Shown: one piece after another, positions 43,599 to 52,342 of the stretch | How the letters are laid out: each line of letters starts with the position of its first letter | How positions within the stretch are numbered: position 1 is the stretch's first letter | From: Planctomycetota bacterium | GTDB taxonomy: Bacteria > Planctomycetota > UBA8742 > UBA2392 | Reading direction: 5' to 3' | DNA: 64,000 nucleotides | NCBI GenBank assembly: GCA_015075515.1 | Contig: JABTUE010000004.1 | Coordinates: 1-64,000, forward strand | The notes under the pieces: model-generated | Told to the model about the DNA's origin: nothing | The model's database searches: none | What the model saw: the letters and a program-made list of their open reading frames with translations, nothing else | Program-made: the position numbers and the translations under genes

Positions 43599-44162
43599 AT
43601 GGAATATACCCTGTACTGGATCGGCGGCATCACCACCGCGCTGTTTGTCATCCGCCTGATCCTGATGCTGGTGGGCTTTGACGGCGCGGCCGACGCGGCC
43701 GACGCCGGCAGCGCCGTGGACACCCTGGATGCCGGCCACATGGCCGCTGACGCCGCGGACTTCAAGGTGTTCAGCCTGATGACGCTGCTGGTTACGGTGA
43801 TGATGGGGTCGTGGATCGCGCTGGGGTTTCTGGAACTGCAGCTTCCGGCCTGGGTGGCGATTGGCGGCGGTTACGGCATCGGTTTTGGCGGCGGCGTGGC
43901 GACCTCGTATGCCCTGTTCAGCATGCGCAAGCTGGAATCAGACGGCACCGTGCGCACCGAAGACGCGGTCGGACTCAAGGGCACGGTGTACGTCAAGATT
44001 CCGGAAGCCGGCAAGGGCAAGGGCCAGATTCAGGTGACGGTCAAGGGGCGCCTGCGCACCTTTGACGCGGTAAGCGACGGGCCCGAGATCGCCAGCTTCA
44101 AGACCGTGGCCGTGATGTCAAAGGTGGAAAACAACCTGTTGCGCGTGTGTCCGTCAGAATGA
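43599..44162 (+). CDS. NfeD-like membrane protein, flotillin partner
   Basis: A 187-residue protein with an amino-terminal helix, two or three further hydrophobic segments around 55-115, and a C-terminal OB-like domain (GTVRTEDAVGLKGTVYVKIPEAGKGKGQIQVTVKG). This is the pattern of YuaF/NfeD1b proteins that associate with flotillins. The flotillin gene follows after about 60 bases, supporting the pairing. AAGGAGG precedes the ATG. Confidence 0.75.
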   Translation: MEYTLYWIGGITTALFVIRLILMLVGFDGAADAADAGSAVDTLDAGHMAADAADFKVFSLMTLLVTVMMGSWIALGFLELQLPAWVAIGGGYGIGFGGGVATSYALFSMRKLESDGTVRTEDAVGLKGTVYVKIPEAGKGKGQIQVTVKGRLRTFDAVSDGPEIASFKTVAVMSKVENNLLRVCPSE

Positions 44163-44220
44163 AAACGGGCAAGGGCGAACGAGAACTTATCCAGGGCAGC
44201 ATCTTCAAGGAGTATCGAAC

Positions 44221-45780
44221 ATGTTTTTAGGCGACGCGGTGCTGATGCTGATCATCAGTGTTGTGGTCATCATCATCTTCCTGATTGTGTTTGCCGCCAA
44301 GCAGTACAAGCGCTGCCCCAGCAACAAGGTGCTGGTGGTGTTCGGTAAAGGCGTGGGCGGCGGGGCCTCGCGCACCATTCACGGCGGTGGCACGCTGATT
44401 ATCCCGCTGATTCAGGACTACGCGTACCTGAGCCTGGAACCGATCACGGTCGAAATTGACCTGCGCGGCGCGCTGTCGAAGAAAAACATTCGTGTCAACG
44501 TGCCCGCCAGCTTCACCATCGGTATCGGCACCAGCCCGCAGATGATGGGCTCGGCCGCGGAACGTCTGCTGGGTCTGGACGAAAGCACGATCCGCAAACA
44601 GGCCGAAGACATCATTCTGGGCCAGTTGCGTCTGGTGATCGCGACCCTGGCGATCGAAGAAATCAACCAGGACCGCGAAAAGTTCCTGAACCTGATCAAC
44701 GAAAACGTCGCCAGCGAATTGAACAAGATCGGCCTGGAAGTGATCAACGTGAACATCCGTGACATCACGGACGAAAGCGGCTACATCGAGGCCATCGGCA
44801 AGCGCGCCGCGGCCGAAGCCGTCAACGCCGCCAAGGTCGAGGTGGCCCAGGAAGAAAAGAAGGGCGCCACCGGCGAAGCCCGCGAAAACCGCGAGCGCGT
44901 GGTCGCGGTCTCGGTTGAACAGGCCGCCGCCACCGAAGGTAAAAAGAAGGCCGAACGTGACCAGCGTATCGCCGTGGCCCGTCTGGAGGCCGAAGGTGTG
45001 GCCGCCGAAGCCGCGGCCCAGCGCCAGCAGGAAGTTGCCGTAAGCCGCGAACGCGCCGAGGCCGAAGCCGGCAAGAAAGAAGCCCAGCGTAACCAGCGTG
45101 TCGCCCTGGCCGGGCTGGAAGCCCAGGCCGTCGAAGGCGAAAACACCGCAAAGGCCGACATCGCCGCCCGCAACGCGCAACTGGCCGAAGCCGAGGCCGA
45201 GGCCATGCGCCGGTCGCAGGTGGCCCGTGTGGAAGCCCAGCGTCTGGTGTTTGAAAAGGAGCGCATGCTCGAGGCCGCGCGACTGGAAAAGGAAGTCATC
45301 GTCCAGGAAGAAATCGCCAAGCGCCGCATCGAGATCGAGGCCGAAGCCCACGCCGAACAGACCCGCCGCCACGCCCGGGGCGAAGCCGACGCGATTCTGG
45401 CCAAGTACGAAGCCGAGGCCGAAGGTATCCGCAAGGTGCTGCAGGCCAAGGCCGACGGTTACAACAAGCTGGTTCAGGCCTGCGCCGAGCGCCCGGACAT
45501 TGCCCCGACGTTGCTGCTGATTGAAAAGATGCCTGAACTGGTGGCCGAACAGGTCAAGGCCGTGCAGAACCTCAAGATTGACAAGATCACGGTGTGGGAC
45601 GGCGGCAACGGAAACGGCAACGGCAAAAGCGGCGCCGCGGGTTTTCTGTCCAGCATGATCGGGGCTTTGCCTCCAGTTCATGAGCTGGCCCGCCAGGCCG
45701 GCGTGGAGCTGCCCGGCTATCTGGGCCGCATGACCGACGCCGAAAAGCAGGGTCTTGGCGGCGACAAGCCCAAGGCCTGA
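44221..45780 (+). CDS. Flotillin-family SPFH membrane-microdomain protein
   Basis: A 519-residue protein. One amino-terminal transmembrane helix (residues 6-27) is followed by an SPFH domain (VLVVFGKGVGGGASRTIHGGGTLIIP, then EINQDREKFLNLINENVASELNKIGLEVINVNIRDI), a long Glu/Ala-rich coiled coil (about 195-430) and a flotillin tail. It should form membrane scaffolds at functional microdomains. YuaG/FloT- and YqiK-like. AAGGAG upstream. Followed by a bidirectional terminator. Confidence 0.92.
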   Translation: MFLGDAVLMLIISVVVIIIFLIVFAAKQYKRCPSNKVLVVFGKGVGGGASRTIHGGGTLIIPLIQDYAYLSLEPITVEIDLRGALSKKNIRVNVPASFTIGIGTSPQMMGSAAERLLGLDESTIRKQAEDIILGQLRLVIATLAIEEINQDREKFLNLINENVASELNKIGLEVINVNIRDITDESGYIEAIGKRAAAEAVNAAKVEVAQEEKKGATGEARENRERVVAVSVEQAAATEGKKKAERDQRIAVARLEAEGVAAEAAAQRQQEVAVSRERAEAEAGKKEAQRNQRVALAGLEAQAVEGENTAKADIAARNAQLAEAEAEAMRRSQVARVEAQRLVFEKERMLEAARLEKEVIVQEEIAKRRIEIEAEAHAEQTRRHARGEADAILAKYEAEAEGIRKVLQAKADGYNKLVQACAERPDIAPTLLLIEKMPELVAEQVKAVQNLKIDKITVWDGGNGNGNGKSGAAGFLSSMIGALPPVHELARQAGVELPGYLGRMTDAEKQGLGGDKPKA

Positions 45781-45800
45781 GCCGTCCGGTGTGCAAAACC

Positions 45801-45830
45801 AACCCCCGCATCAGCGGGGGTTGTGGTTTT
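45801..45830. terminator. Bidirectional rho-independent terminator between flotillin and SpoIIE-type gene
   Basis: Stem AACCCCCGC/GCGGGGGTT (45801-45809 and 45814-45822). T-rich sequence follows on the plus strand (TTGTGGTTTT) and on the minus strand (GGTTTTGC). It sits between convergent genes ending at 45780 and 45829. Confidence 0.88.
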
Positions 45831-48800
45831 ACGGCAAGGGCGGGCGACGGCGCCGGCGCCGGTTGCCGCCAGGCAATGAGGGCGAAGACCGGGGGCGCGA
45901 ACCGGGCAAAGCCGGTGCCGATTTGGGCCTGGCGCCAGGCAGGGTCGGTGTTGACCCCGGTTTCTTCAACGGGCCGCGCCCGGCGGGCACGCTCGGCGCC
46001 GAACCGGGGCGCGGTGCCTTGCCCGTGGGCAACGACGGTGACGAGGCCGGCTTCTGCAACTGCATGCGCGGACGCTTGGCCCCCAGAGGTCTTGGGCCGA
46101 CTGCCGGCGTCACCGGCACAGGCGTGGTTGCCGGTGCGGCCGGCGGCGCAAGCGAAGCCAGCAGGGTCTCAGCCTCGCGCGTGATGCGGCGGCCGGCCTC
46201 GTCGCCGCGCGTGACCGAATACTCGCGCGTGCGCGCCAGAAGACGTCGCGCGTCCTCCTTGCGGTTGATGTGGATCATCAGCTTGGCCAGTTCCAGTTCG
46301 CAATCCAGCATCGGGTCGTAGCCCATGCTGCGGCGCTCGTTGGTGGCGCGCTGAAGAATGTCAAACCCCTTCTGGAAGTCGCGCTGGTTGCGGCTTTGTT
46401 CCCAGTTGCGCACATGCAGCACGCCGATGTTGCCCAGCGTGCTGGTGGCCGCGCGCTGGTCGTTCAGGCCCCTGAGTATCTCATAGGCTTTTTCCATCGC
46501 CTCCATCGCGCCGTCGGTTTCACCCAGTTCCAGGCGCATGGCCGCCACGTTGCTTTCGGCTACGGCCTCGGTGTGGCGGGCACCGATCTCGCGCGCCAGA
46601 TCGCGCGAGGCCACCGCGGCCTTGAGCGCGTCGCGTGTGTGGCCCTGCTCGTGATAGATGCGGCCCAGTGTGGTCAGGTTGCTGGCTTCCAGCGCCGTGC
46701 GGCCGTGCTTGCGCGCCAGCAGCAGCGACTTCTGCATGGTCTGCACGGCCTCTTCGCCCCGCCCCACAAGATTGAGTTCCAGGGCCATGCTGCCCATGCT
46801 CATCAGCATCAGCCCGATGTCGTCCTCGGACTGGGCGATTTTCAGCGACTGCTCGTGGCAGGCCAGGGCCTCGGCGGCCTTGCCCATGCGCATCAGTACC
46901 CAGCCCAGGTTATGGATGAACCGGCCTTCGGCCAGCATGTCGCCCTGCTCGCGCGCGATCCGCACGGCGGCTTCCAGGTGCGAGCGCGCCTCGTCGTTGT
47001 GGCCGGTCTGGCTTTTGATCGCCGCGATGCGGTCACGTACCTGGGCGCTGCGGATCGGCGCCAGTCCCGGTATGGCCGCCGCCAGTTCCACGGTTTTCAG
47101 CGCCTCGTCGTGGCGTCCCAGTTTCTGCAGTGCGTTGACGCGTGTCATCAGCGCCACAAAGCGCGGCAGGCCTTCGGCCTTGATCTGCAGCATGGCCTCG
47201 GCCACGCTGTCGGGCGCGGCATCCAGCCGTAACTGACCGTCAATGATGTGAACCCAGTGCCACTCGTCGCTGCCGGGCATCAGGCCGTCAAGGCTGGCGC
47301 GCAGCAGGTTCATGGCGCGGTTTTCGTCGCCCCCGGCAAACAACTGGGGCGCGACCATGATCGTGGCCCAGGCCCGCGATTCGGGGTTGCGCGTGGTTTC
47401 GGCCAGCAACGCCAGTGCCTGTACCTCAAGGCGCAGGCGACGGCGGCCTTCGGTGGAACCCTCGGTCATTTCCTTGCGCCACCAGCGCAGCGTGTAGTCC
47501 AGCAGGGCTTTTTCAAAGCGCGCGCGCGCGGCCGGTTCGCTGCCGGATTCCTGCAGCCGCTGCTGCGCAAAGGCGCGTACGGATTCGTACAGACGAAAGC
47601 GTCGTTCGCCACCCAGTGCCTCGGGCCGGTCAAACCAGGCCAGGCTGTACTTCATCAGGCCCTGCAGCAGGTCTTCGGGCGTTTTTCCGCCGATGCCGTC
47701 AAGCATCGGCGCCGCAACTTCAAGCTGAAACCCGCTGGGAAGCTGCGACAGCATCATCAGCGCCTTCTGCTCGGGTTTGTCCAGCAGATCCCAGCTCCAG
47801 GCCAGAGCCTCAGACAGCGTGCCGCGCTCAAACCGGTTGTCGCCGCCCAGCAGGTCAAAACGCTGGTCCAGGCGTTCCAGGATCTGGCGCGGCGACAGCA
47901 CCGTCACGCGCGACGCCGCCAGTTCCAGCGCCAGCGGCAGGCCGTCCAGGCGCGTGCAGATCTCGGCCACGGTTGCGGCGTCTTCGTCGCGCAGCTTGAA
48001 GCTGGGGTCGGCTTCACGGGCGCGTTGCTCAAACAGCGCGATCGAGGGGATGCGCAGGGCGGATTCGCGGCTGGAAATGGCGCGGCCTTCCAGGCGCGCC
48101 ACCTGCAGCGGAGCCAGCGGAAAAATCTCCTGTCCCGCGATGTTGACCGGCAGGCGCGTGGTCAGAAGCACCATGTGTTGGGGTGCCTTGGCGCGCCATT
48201 CGGTCACGCAACGCACGATCGCGTCGCCGCAGCTTTCGCCGTTGTCCAGCAGCAGCAGCGCGCGCTCTTTGATGCCCGCCAGCGCCAGCGCGATGCGCAG
48301 CCCAAGCTGGGCCGTGTCGTCACCCAGACCAAGCACTGCCGCCGTGGCGCGGCACACGTCGCCGATGTCGCGCGCCGAAGCCAGGTTCACGTACAGCACG
48401 CCGCCCGGAAAGGTGTTGATGGCGGCTTCGGCGGCGGCCACGGCCACGCGGGTTTTGCCCACGCCGGCGGGGCCGCTGACACACATCACCGGCGATTTGG
48501 CGGCGCGCAGCTTTTCGGCCAGCCGCGCCACCACGTCGGTGCGGCCGACCAGCGAGGTCGAAAACTCGGGCAGACTGCGCGGCGGGCCCTCGCTGCCGGC
48601 AATCAGGGGCAGGATTTTTTCGGGCAGGGGCAAAGCGCGCAGCGCCAGCAGCGTCTGGTCGTCAGCCTGGGCCGCGCGGCCGCGGAAACGGTCCACATCC
48701 TGCTGGATCGCGTCCACGATCGCCTGGGCCGATGGTATGGCCGGGGCGTTCAGGTGTCGCACCAGGCGCTCGGCGCCGTACATGTTGCCGGATTCATTGA

Positions 48801-49380
48801 AGGCTTCGCTGACGCCGTCGGTGTGCAGCAGCAGAAGGTCGCCTTCCTGAAGCTGCACCAGTTCTTCTCGCAGCGATTCGCCCAGGCGTTCGGATGCCAT
48901 CATGCCCAGCACCGGCGCGTTGGGGTGCTGCCACGCCGCGCGCACGCGGCCGGCCCGCCACAGCATCGGCGGGTTGTGCCCGGCGCTGGCAAAGGCCAGG
49001 CGGCGGTTGCGGATGTCCACAATGCCGTACAGCGCGCTTAAAAACATGCCGCGCGGCACGTCGGGCCGGATGCTGTCATTGACGGCCAACAGCGCCTGGC
49101 GCGGCGAAAGACAGCCGACGCCGCAGAACTGAAAGGCTTTCTTGGCCGCGGCCATCAGCAGCGCGGCGCTCATGCCGTGGCCGGAAACGTCGGCAATCAC
49201 GACGCCCAGGCGCCACTTGTCCACCAGAATGAAGTCGTAAAAGTCGCCGCCCAGCATGTCGCAGGCGCGATAGGCGCATGCAACTTCCAGCCCCGCGATC
49301 TGCGGCACCGCGGGCAGCATGGAAAGCTGTACCTGGCGCGCGCGCTCGAGCTCCGAGCCGGCGGCGGGCGTTTCGGTCAT
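45829..49380 (-). CDS. SpoIIE/RsbU-type phosphatase fused to STAND-like ATPase and TPR domain, basic Pro-rich tail
   Basis: A 1183-residue multidomain protein. Residues 1-250 are PP2C SpoIIE with metal-binding parts GGDFYD (45-50), IADVSGHG (63-69), TDG (188) and DD (240-241). A NB-ARC/LuxR-like ATPase follows, with Walker A GPAGVGKT (303-310) and LLLLDNGESC. Then come a winged-helix-like link, about ten TPRs, and a C-terminal tail of five repeats around S-x-P-x-L-P ending in RRRRRR. It probably dephosphorylates anti-sigma-antagonist-type targets under control of the ATPase/TPR sensor. No such partner is encoded nearby. Confidence 0.88.
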   Translation of the reverse strand: MTETPAAGSELERARQVQLSMLPAVPQIAGLEVACAYRACDMLGGDFYDFILVDKWRLGVVIADVSGHGMSAALLMAAAKKAFQFCGVGCLSPRQALLAVNDSIRPDVPRGMFLSALYGIVDIRNRRLAFASAGHNPPMLWRAGRVRAAWQHPNAPVLGMMASERLGESLREELVQLQEGDLLLLHTDGVSEAFNESGNMYGAERLVRHLNAPAIPSAQAIVDAIQQDVDRFRGRAAQADDQTLLALRALPLPEKILPLIAGSEGPPRSLPEFSTSLVGRTDVVARLAEKLRAAKSPVMCVSGPAGVGKTRVAVAAAEAAINTFPGGVLYVNLASARDIGDVCRATAAVLGLGDDTAQLGLRIALALAGIKERALLLLDNGESCGDAIVRCVTEWRAKAPQHMVLLTTRLPVNIAGQEIFPLAPLQVARLEGRAISSRESALRIPSIALFEQRAREADPSFKLRDEDAATVAEICTRLDGLPLALELAASRVTVLSPRQILERLDQRFDLLGGDNRFERGTLSEALAWSWDLLDKPEQKALMMLSQLPSGFQLEVAAPMLDGIGGKTPEDLLQGLMKYSLAWFDRPEALGGERRFRLYESVRAFAQQRLQESGSEPAARARFEKALLDYTLRWWRKEMTEGSTEGRRRLRLEVQALALLAETTRNPESRAWATIMVAPQLFAGGDENRAMNLLRASLDGLMPGSDEWHWVHIIDGQLRLDAAPDSVAEAMLQIKAEGLPRFVALMTRVNALQKLGRHDEALKTVELAAAIPGLAPIRSAQVRDRIAAIKSQTGHNDEARSHLEAAVRIAREQGDMLAEGRFIHNLGWVLMRMGKAAEALACHEQSLKIAQSEDDIGLMLMSMGSMALELNLVGRGEEAVQTMQKSLLLARKHGRTALEASNLTTLGRIYHEQGHTRDALKAAVASRDLAREIGARHTEAVAESNVAAMRLELGETDGAMEAMEKAYEILRGLNDQRAATSTLGNIGVLHVRNWEQSRNQRDFQKGFDILQRATNERRSMGYDPMLDCELELAKLMIHINRKEDARRLLARTREYSVTRGDEAGRRITREAETLLASLAPPAAPATTPVPVTPAVGPRPLGAKRPRMQLQKPASSPSLPTGKAPRPGSAPSVPAGRGPLKKPGSTPTLPGARPKSAPALPGSRPRSSPSLPGGNRRRRRRPPLP

Positions 49381-49473
49381 GCACCTCTCCCCGCCCCGAT
49401 TTCAACGTGGGGGGCGGTAATTGTCACTAACCAGCCAGCCCAGCCGGTGTTCTTTTCGCGGGCTACCTCCCGC

Positions 49474-50499
49474 TCAGGTTCGGTTCAGCGCATGGATTTC
49501 ACGCAGGGTCACCGGGTCGCACTCCAGCGTCAAGATGTCACCGGGTTCAATCGTGTTCTCCAGCGGGGGGTGAAACATCGCGCCGTCACCGCGTTTCTGG
49601 CTTACCACCACCAGCGAATACGTCCTTACCAGCTCGCCGATCGCCATCGAGCACAGTTTTGTTCCCGCCGCGGCCGTGATACGTGCCACCACCAGCAGCC
49701 GGCCGTCCACGTAAAACGAGTTGATCACCGCCGCGTCAAGGCTGGCCGTGGCAAACAGCGGAGCCGACAGCATGGCCGTGCTGAACGCCAGGTGGATGTT
49801 CATCGTGTCGCGGATTTTCTCGGCGAGTTCCTGGTCATACATGCGCAGCACCACGCGCATGTCGGGCCGGATCTTACGGGCGTCAATCGCCAGTTCAAGG
49901 TTCGCCAGATCATCGTCGGTACAACAGATCACGCTGCAGGCCTCGCGCACGTTTACTTCGTCCAGAATGCCCTCTTCACGCGCCGTACCCACACGCACGG
50001 GTACGCCGTGGTTGCGGGCATAGGCGAAGTTGGGGCAGTGGGGATCCTTTTCGATCACCACCGCCTGCTGCTTCAGCGCCACCAGTTGCTGAAGCACGCG
50101 CAGCCCCACCTTGCCCAGCCCGAACAGGATCACGTGATTCTTGAATGTGCTTGCCATGGCTTTTACCCATTCGGGGCTCATTTCATCCCGCCGGAACGCG
50201 TAGACGGAAAACCGCACCAGACCGTCCAGCACCACCACCAGGCCCAGCAGCGGCAACAGATAGTGCAATACCTCCAGCAGCCAGTGCGAAGGCCAGTCGC
50301 GTACCGGTTCGCCGGTCAACAGGGCAAACGTCAGCCACACGGCCTCCGAAAACGGCAGCGGCTCATCGTACAGGTAATAGAACCCGACCCCGCCCGCCAG
50401 CACGATCGCAATCGCGCCGAAAAACAGCGGCAAAAACTCGCGGATCGGCTTGCGCAGGTAAAACAGCCAGGCCTTGAAGATGCGTCTGCGGCTGCGCAT
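49474..50499 (-). CDS. Two-TM channel-like protein with RCK (TrkA-N/TrkA-C) domain
   Basis: A 341-residue protein. Two hydrophobic helices (about 15-40 and 70-100) flank a pore-loop-like segment, followed by a Rossmann RCK domain (ILFGLGKVGLRVLQQLVAL) and a TrkA-C-like end. This is the architecture of MthK-type potassium channels, but the expected TVGYGD filter is replaced by LLTGEPVRDW, so ion selectivity cannot be assumed. The ATG at 50499 is preferred; a GTG at 50535 is in frame and would overlap the upstream gene. Confidence 0.75.
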   Translation of the reverse strand: MRSRRRIFKAWLFYLRKPIREFLPLFFGAIAIVLAGGVGFYYLYDEPLPFSEAVWLTFALLTGEPVRDWPSHWLLEVLHYLLPLLGLVVVLDGLVRFSVYAFRRDEMSPEWVKAMASTFKNHVILFGLGKVGLRVLQQLVALKQQAVVIEKDPHCPNFAYARNHGVPVRVGTAREEGILDEVNVREACSVICCTDDDLANLELAIDARKIRPDMRVVLRMYDQELAEKIRDTMNIHLAFSTAMLSAPLFATASLDAAVINSFYVDGRLLVVARITAAAGTKLCSMAIGELVRTYSLVVVSQKRGDGAMFHPPLENTIEPGDILTLECDPVTLREIHALNRT

Positions 50500-50522
50500 G
50501 GCGCGAGGATAGGAAGTGGCGG

Positions 50523-51257
50523 TCAGCTTCTCCACCCGCCCTGGCGGGCAATTTCATGTTGCAGGTCGTCGTTCAGGCCCAGGGTTACCTGATCGCGCAC
50601 GAACCACAGCACGCCAGGCCAGTGTCTCAGCGCCCGCAGGCTGCGCGGCAGGCCGGCGTCGCCAAGCCGCATCTCGAGGTCATGCAGGCTGACACGGCGG
50701 CCCTCGTGTGCCAGCAATGTCAGCACCCGTGCTGTCAATGTCGGGTCGCAGCCCGCCAGTTGCCGGGCCGCGACCAGATGCTGCGCCGCCATGCCGGCAA
50801 GGGTAGCCGGAAACAGCAGGATATCGGTGAAGTCCCAGTCGGATTCGCGGGCGTCGGCCGTGGGAACCAGAAACACCGGACGATGGCGGTCGTCGTCCAC
50901 TTCCACGCCGCCGCCGTGCATGGACACCGCGGTCTGGCTGCGGCGCCAGCGCAGGTACTGGAACGGAAACCCGGCCAGAACAACCAGCAGGCCAAGCGCC
51001 ATGCAGCCCAGCCACAGCAGCTCCATGCCCTCGACGCCGCGGGTGGCCTGCCGCAGCGGCCGGCCCAGGAACGCCACCGCCAGAAACCCCAGCCCAACCG
51101 CTGTTCCCAGCGTTGCGACCAGCGCCAGCGGTACCAGAACCGCCGCCGCCGCCAGATGGCCCCGGATCTCGCCGCCGATGCGTTCGCGCAGCCACGAGGA
51201 CACGTTGCGCTCGGCGCGCTCGACGGCCTGCCAGTCTTTGAGGTTGTAGTCAGGCAT
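50523..51257 (-). CDS. Two-helix membrane protein of unknown function
   Basis: A 244-residue protein with two hydrophobic helices around residues 35-65 and 78-100, and a cytoplasmic C-terminal region ending in a winged-helix-like stretch (VLTLLAHEGRRVSLHDLEMRLGDAGL). No family recognised. It is just upstream of the RCK channel-like gene and probably cotranscribed. The ATG at 51257 is preferred. Confidence 0.6.
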   Translation of the reverse strand: MPDYNLKDWQAVERAERNVSSWLRERIGGEIRGHLAAAAVLVPLALVATLGTAVGLGFLAVAFLGRPLRQATRGVEGMELLWLGCMALGLLVVLAGFPFQYLRWRRSQTAVSMHGGGVEVDDDRHRPVFLVPTADARESDWDFTDILLFPATLAGMAAQHLVAARQLAGCDPTLTARVLTLLAHEGRRVSLHDLEMRLGDAGLPRSLRALRHWPGVLWFVRDQVTLGLNDDLQHEIARQGGWRS

Positions 51258-51318
51258 GGCGCGTACATTGTGGCGGGCAACCCCAACGCATTCTCTTACA
51301 ATCCGGCGGGCGGCTTGT

Positions 51319-52128
51319 ATGGGCGACTTTGCACTTCCAGAGGCTCTGTTGGTGGCCCTGCGCGACGTGCGCAGCGTGGGTGTCATCACCGGCGCGGGCA
51401 TAAGCGCCGAAAGCGGCATTCCGACCTATCGCGGCAAGGGCGGAATTTATGACGACCCCGACGAAGGCGACCGCACGGTGGAAGCACTGAGTGCTCCCAC
51501 ACTGCAAAGCGACCCCGACCGCACCTGGCGCGCGCTGTTCCAGATTGCCGGCGCGGCCGTAAACGCCCGGCCCAACGCGGGCCACACGGCCATAGTGGAA
51601 ATCGAACGCAAGGCCGAACGTTTCGTGCTGCTGACCCAGAATGTGGACGGCCTGCACCGGCTGGCAGGCAGCCGCAACATCATAGACATCCACGGTGACG
51701 CCTTTGAGTTGATCTGCATGTCCTGCGGCAAGCAAAACCAGTTCAATGACCCGCGCACCGGTGCGACCACCGGGCAGGGGCTGGACATTCACCGGTGCGC
51801 GGCCGCGGGCCGGGCCCCGCGTTGTCCGTGCGGCGGCGTGTACCGGCCTGAAGTCGTGCTGTTCGGCGAGATGCTCCCGGAAGACAAGCTGCGGCGGCTG
51901 TATGCGGAGTTGCTGGACAATCCGCCGGACCTGGTGATCAGTGTCGGCACCAGCGCGATGTTTCCGTACATCGTGCAACCGATGCTGGTGGCGCGCATGG
52001 CGGGCAAACTGACCATCGAGATCAACCCCGAACCGACGGAGATCAGCGATTTTGTGGCGTTTCACCTGAAGGCCAAGGCCGGGGATGCCCTGCCCGCGAT
52101 TGCCGCGGCACTGCCGAACCGGGTTTAA
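51319..52128 (+). CDS. cobB: Sirtuin, NAD-dependent protein deacylase
   Basis: A 269-residue sirtuin. NAD-binding GAGISAESGIPTYRG near residue 25, QNVDGLHRL near 112, and catalytic His in DIHGDAFEL. A zinc site is built from CMSCGK and CPCGG with a long loop between. It removes acyl groups from lysines using NAD+. The longer Zn insertion (RTGATTGQGLDIHRCAAAGR) is unusual. Divergent from the membrane-protein gene at 51257. Confidence 0.93.
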   Translation: MGDFALPEALLVALRDVRSVGVITGAGISAESGIPTYRGKGGIYDDPDEGDRTVEALSAPTLQSDPDRTWRALFQIAGAAVNARPNAGHTAIVEIERKAERFVLLTQNVDGLHRLAGSRNIIDIHGDAFELICMSCGKQNQFNDPRTGATTGQGLDIHRCAAAGRAPRCPCGGVYRPEVVLFGEMLPEDKLRRLYAELLDNPPDLVISVGTSAMFPYIVQPMLVARMAGKLTIEINPEPTEISDFVAFHLKAKAGDALPAIAAALPNRV

Positions 52129-52342
52129 GGCGGGCGGGCGCGTTGGCTTTGGCCTTCGCGCCCCATTTGGGCCAGTCTTGGGGTCAGGCGGGTTTCCGCG
52201 TGCGCGGCAGAAGCCGCGGTGGGGGGCGGGTGCCCGTGCTGCCCGGACGGCGTCGGGTGTTCCTCAACCCGACACAAAAAAGATAACCCACAAGCCGCAC
52301 CGGCGCGATTATAACGGCAGGCGGGGTTTGTACGGCACAGGC

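Noticed and set aside
52129..52342. A small gene in the gap between cobB and the SDR gene
   Set aside because: No ORF with a credible start, codon use or ribosome-binding site; only short frames are present.
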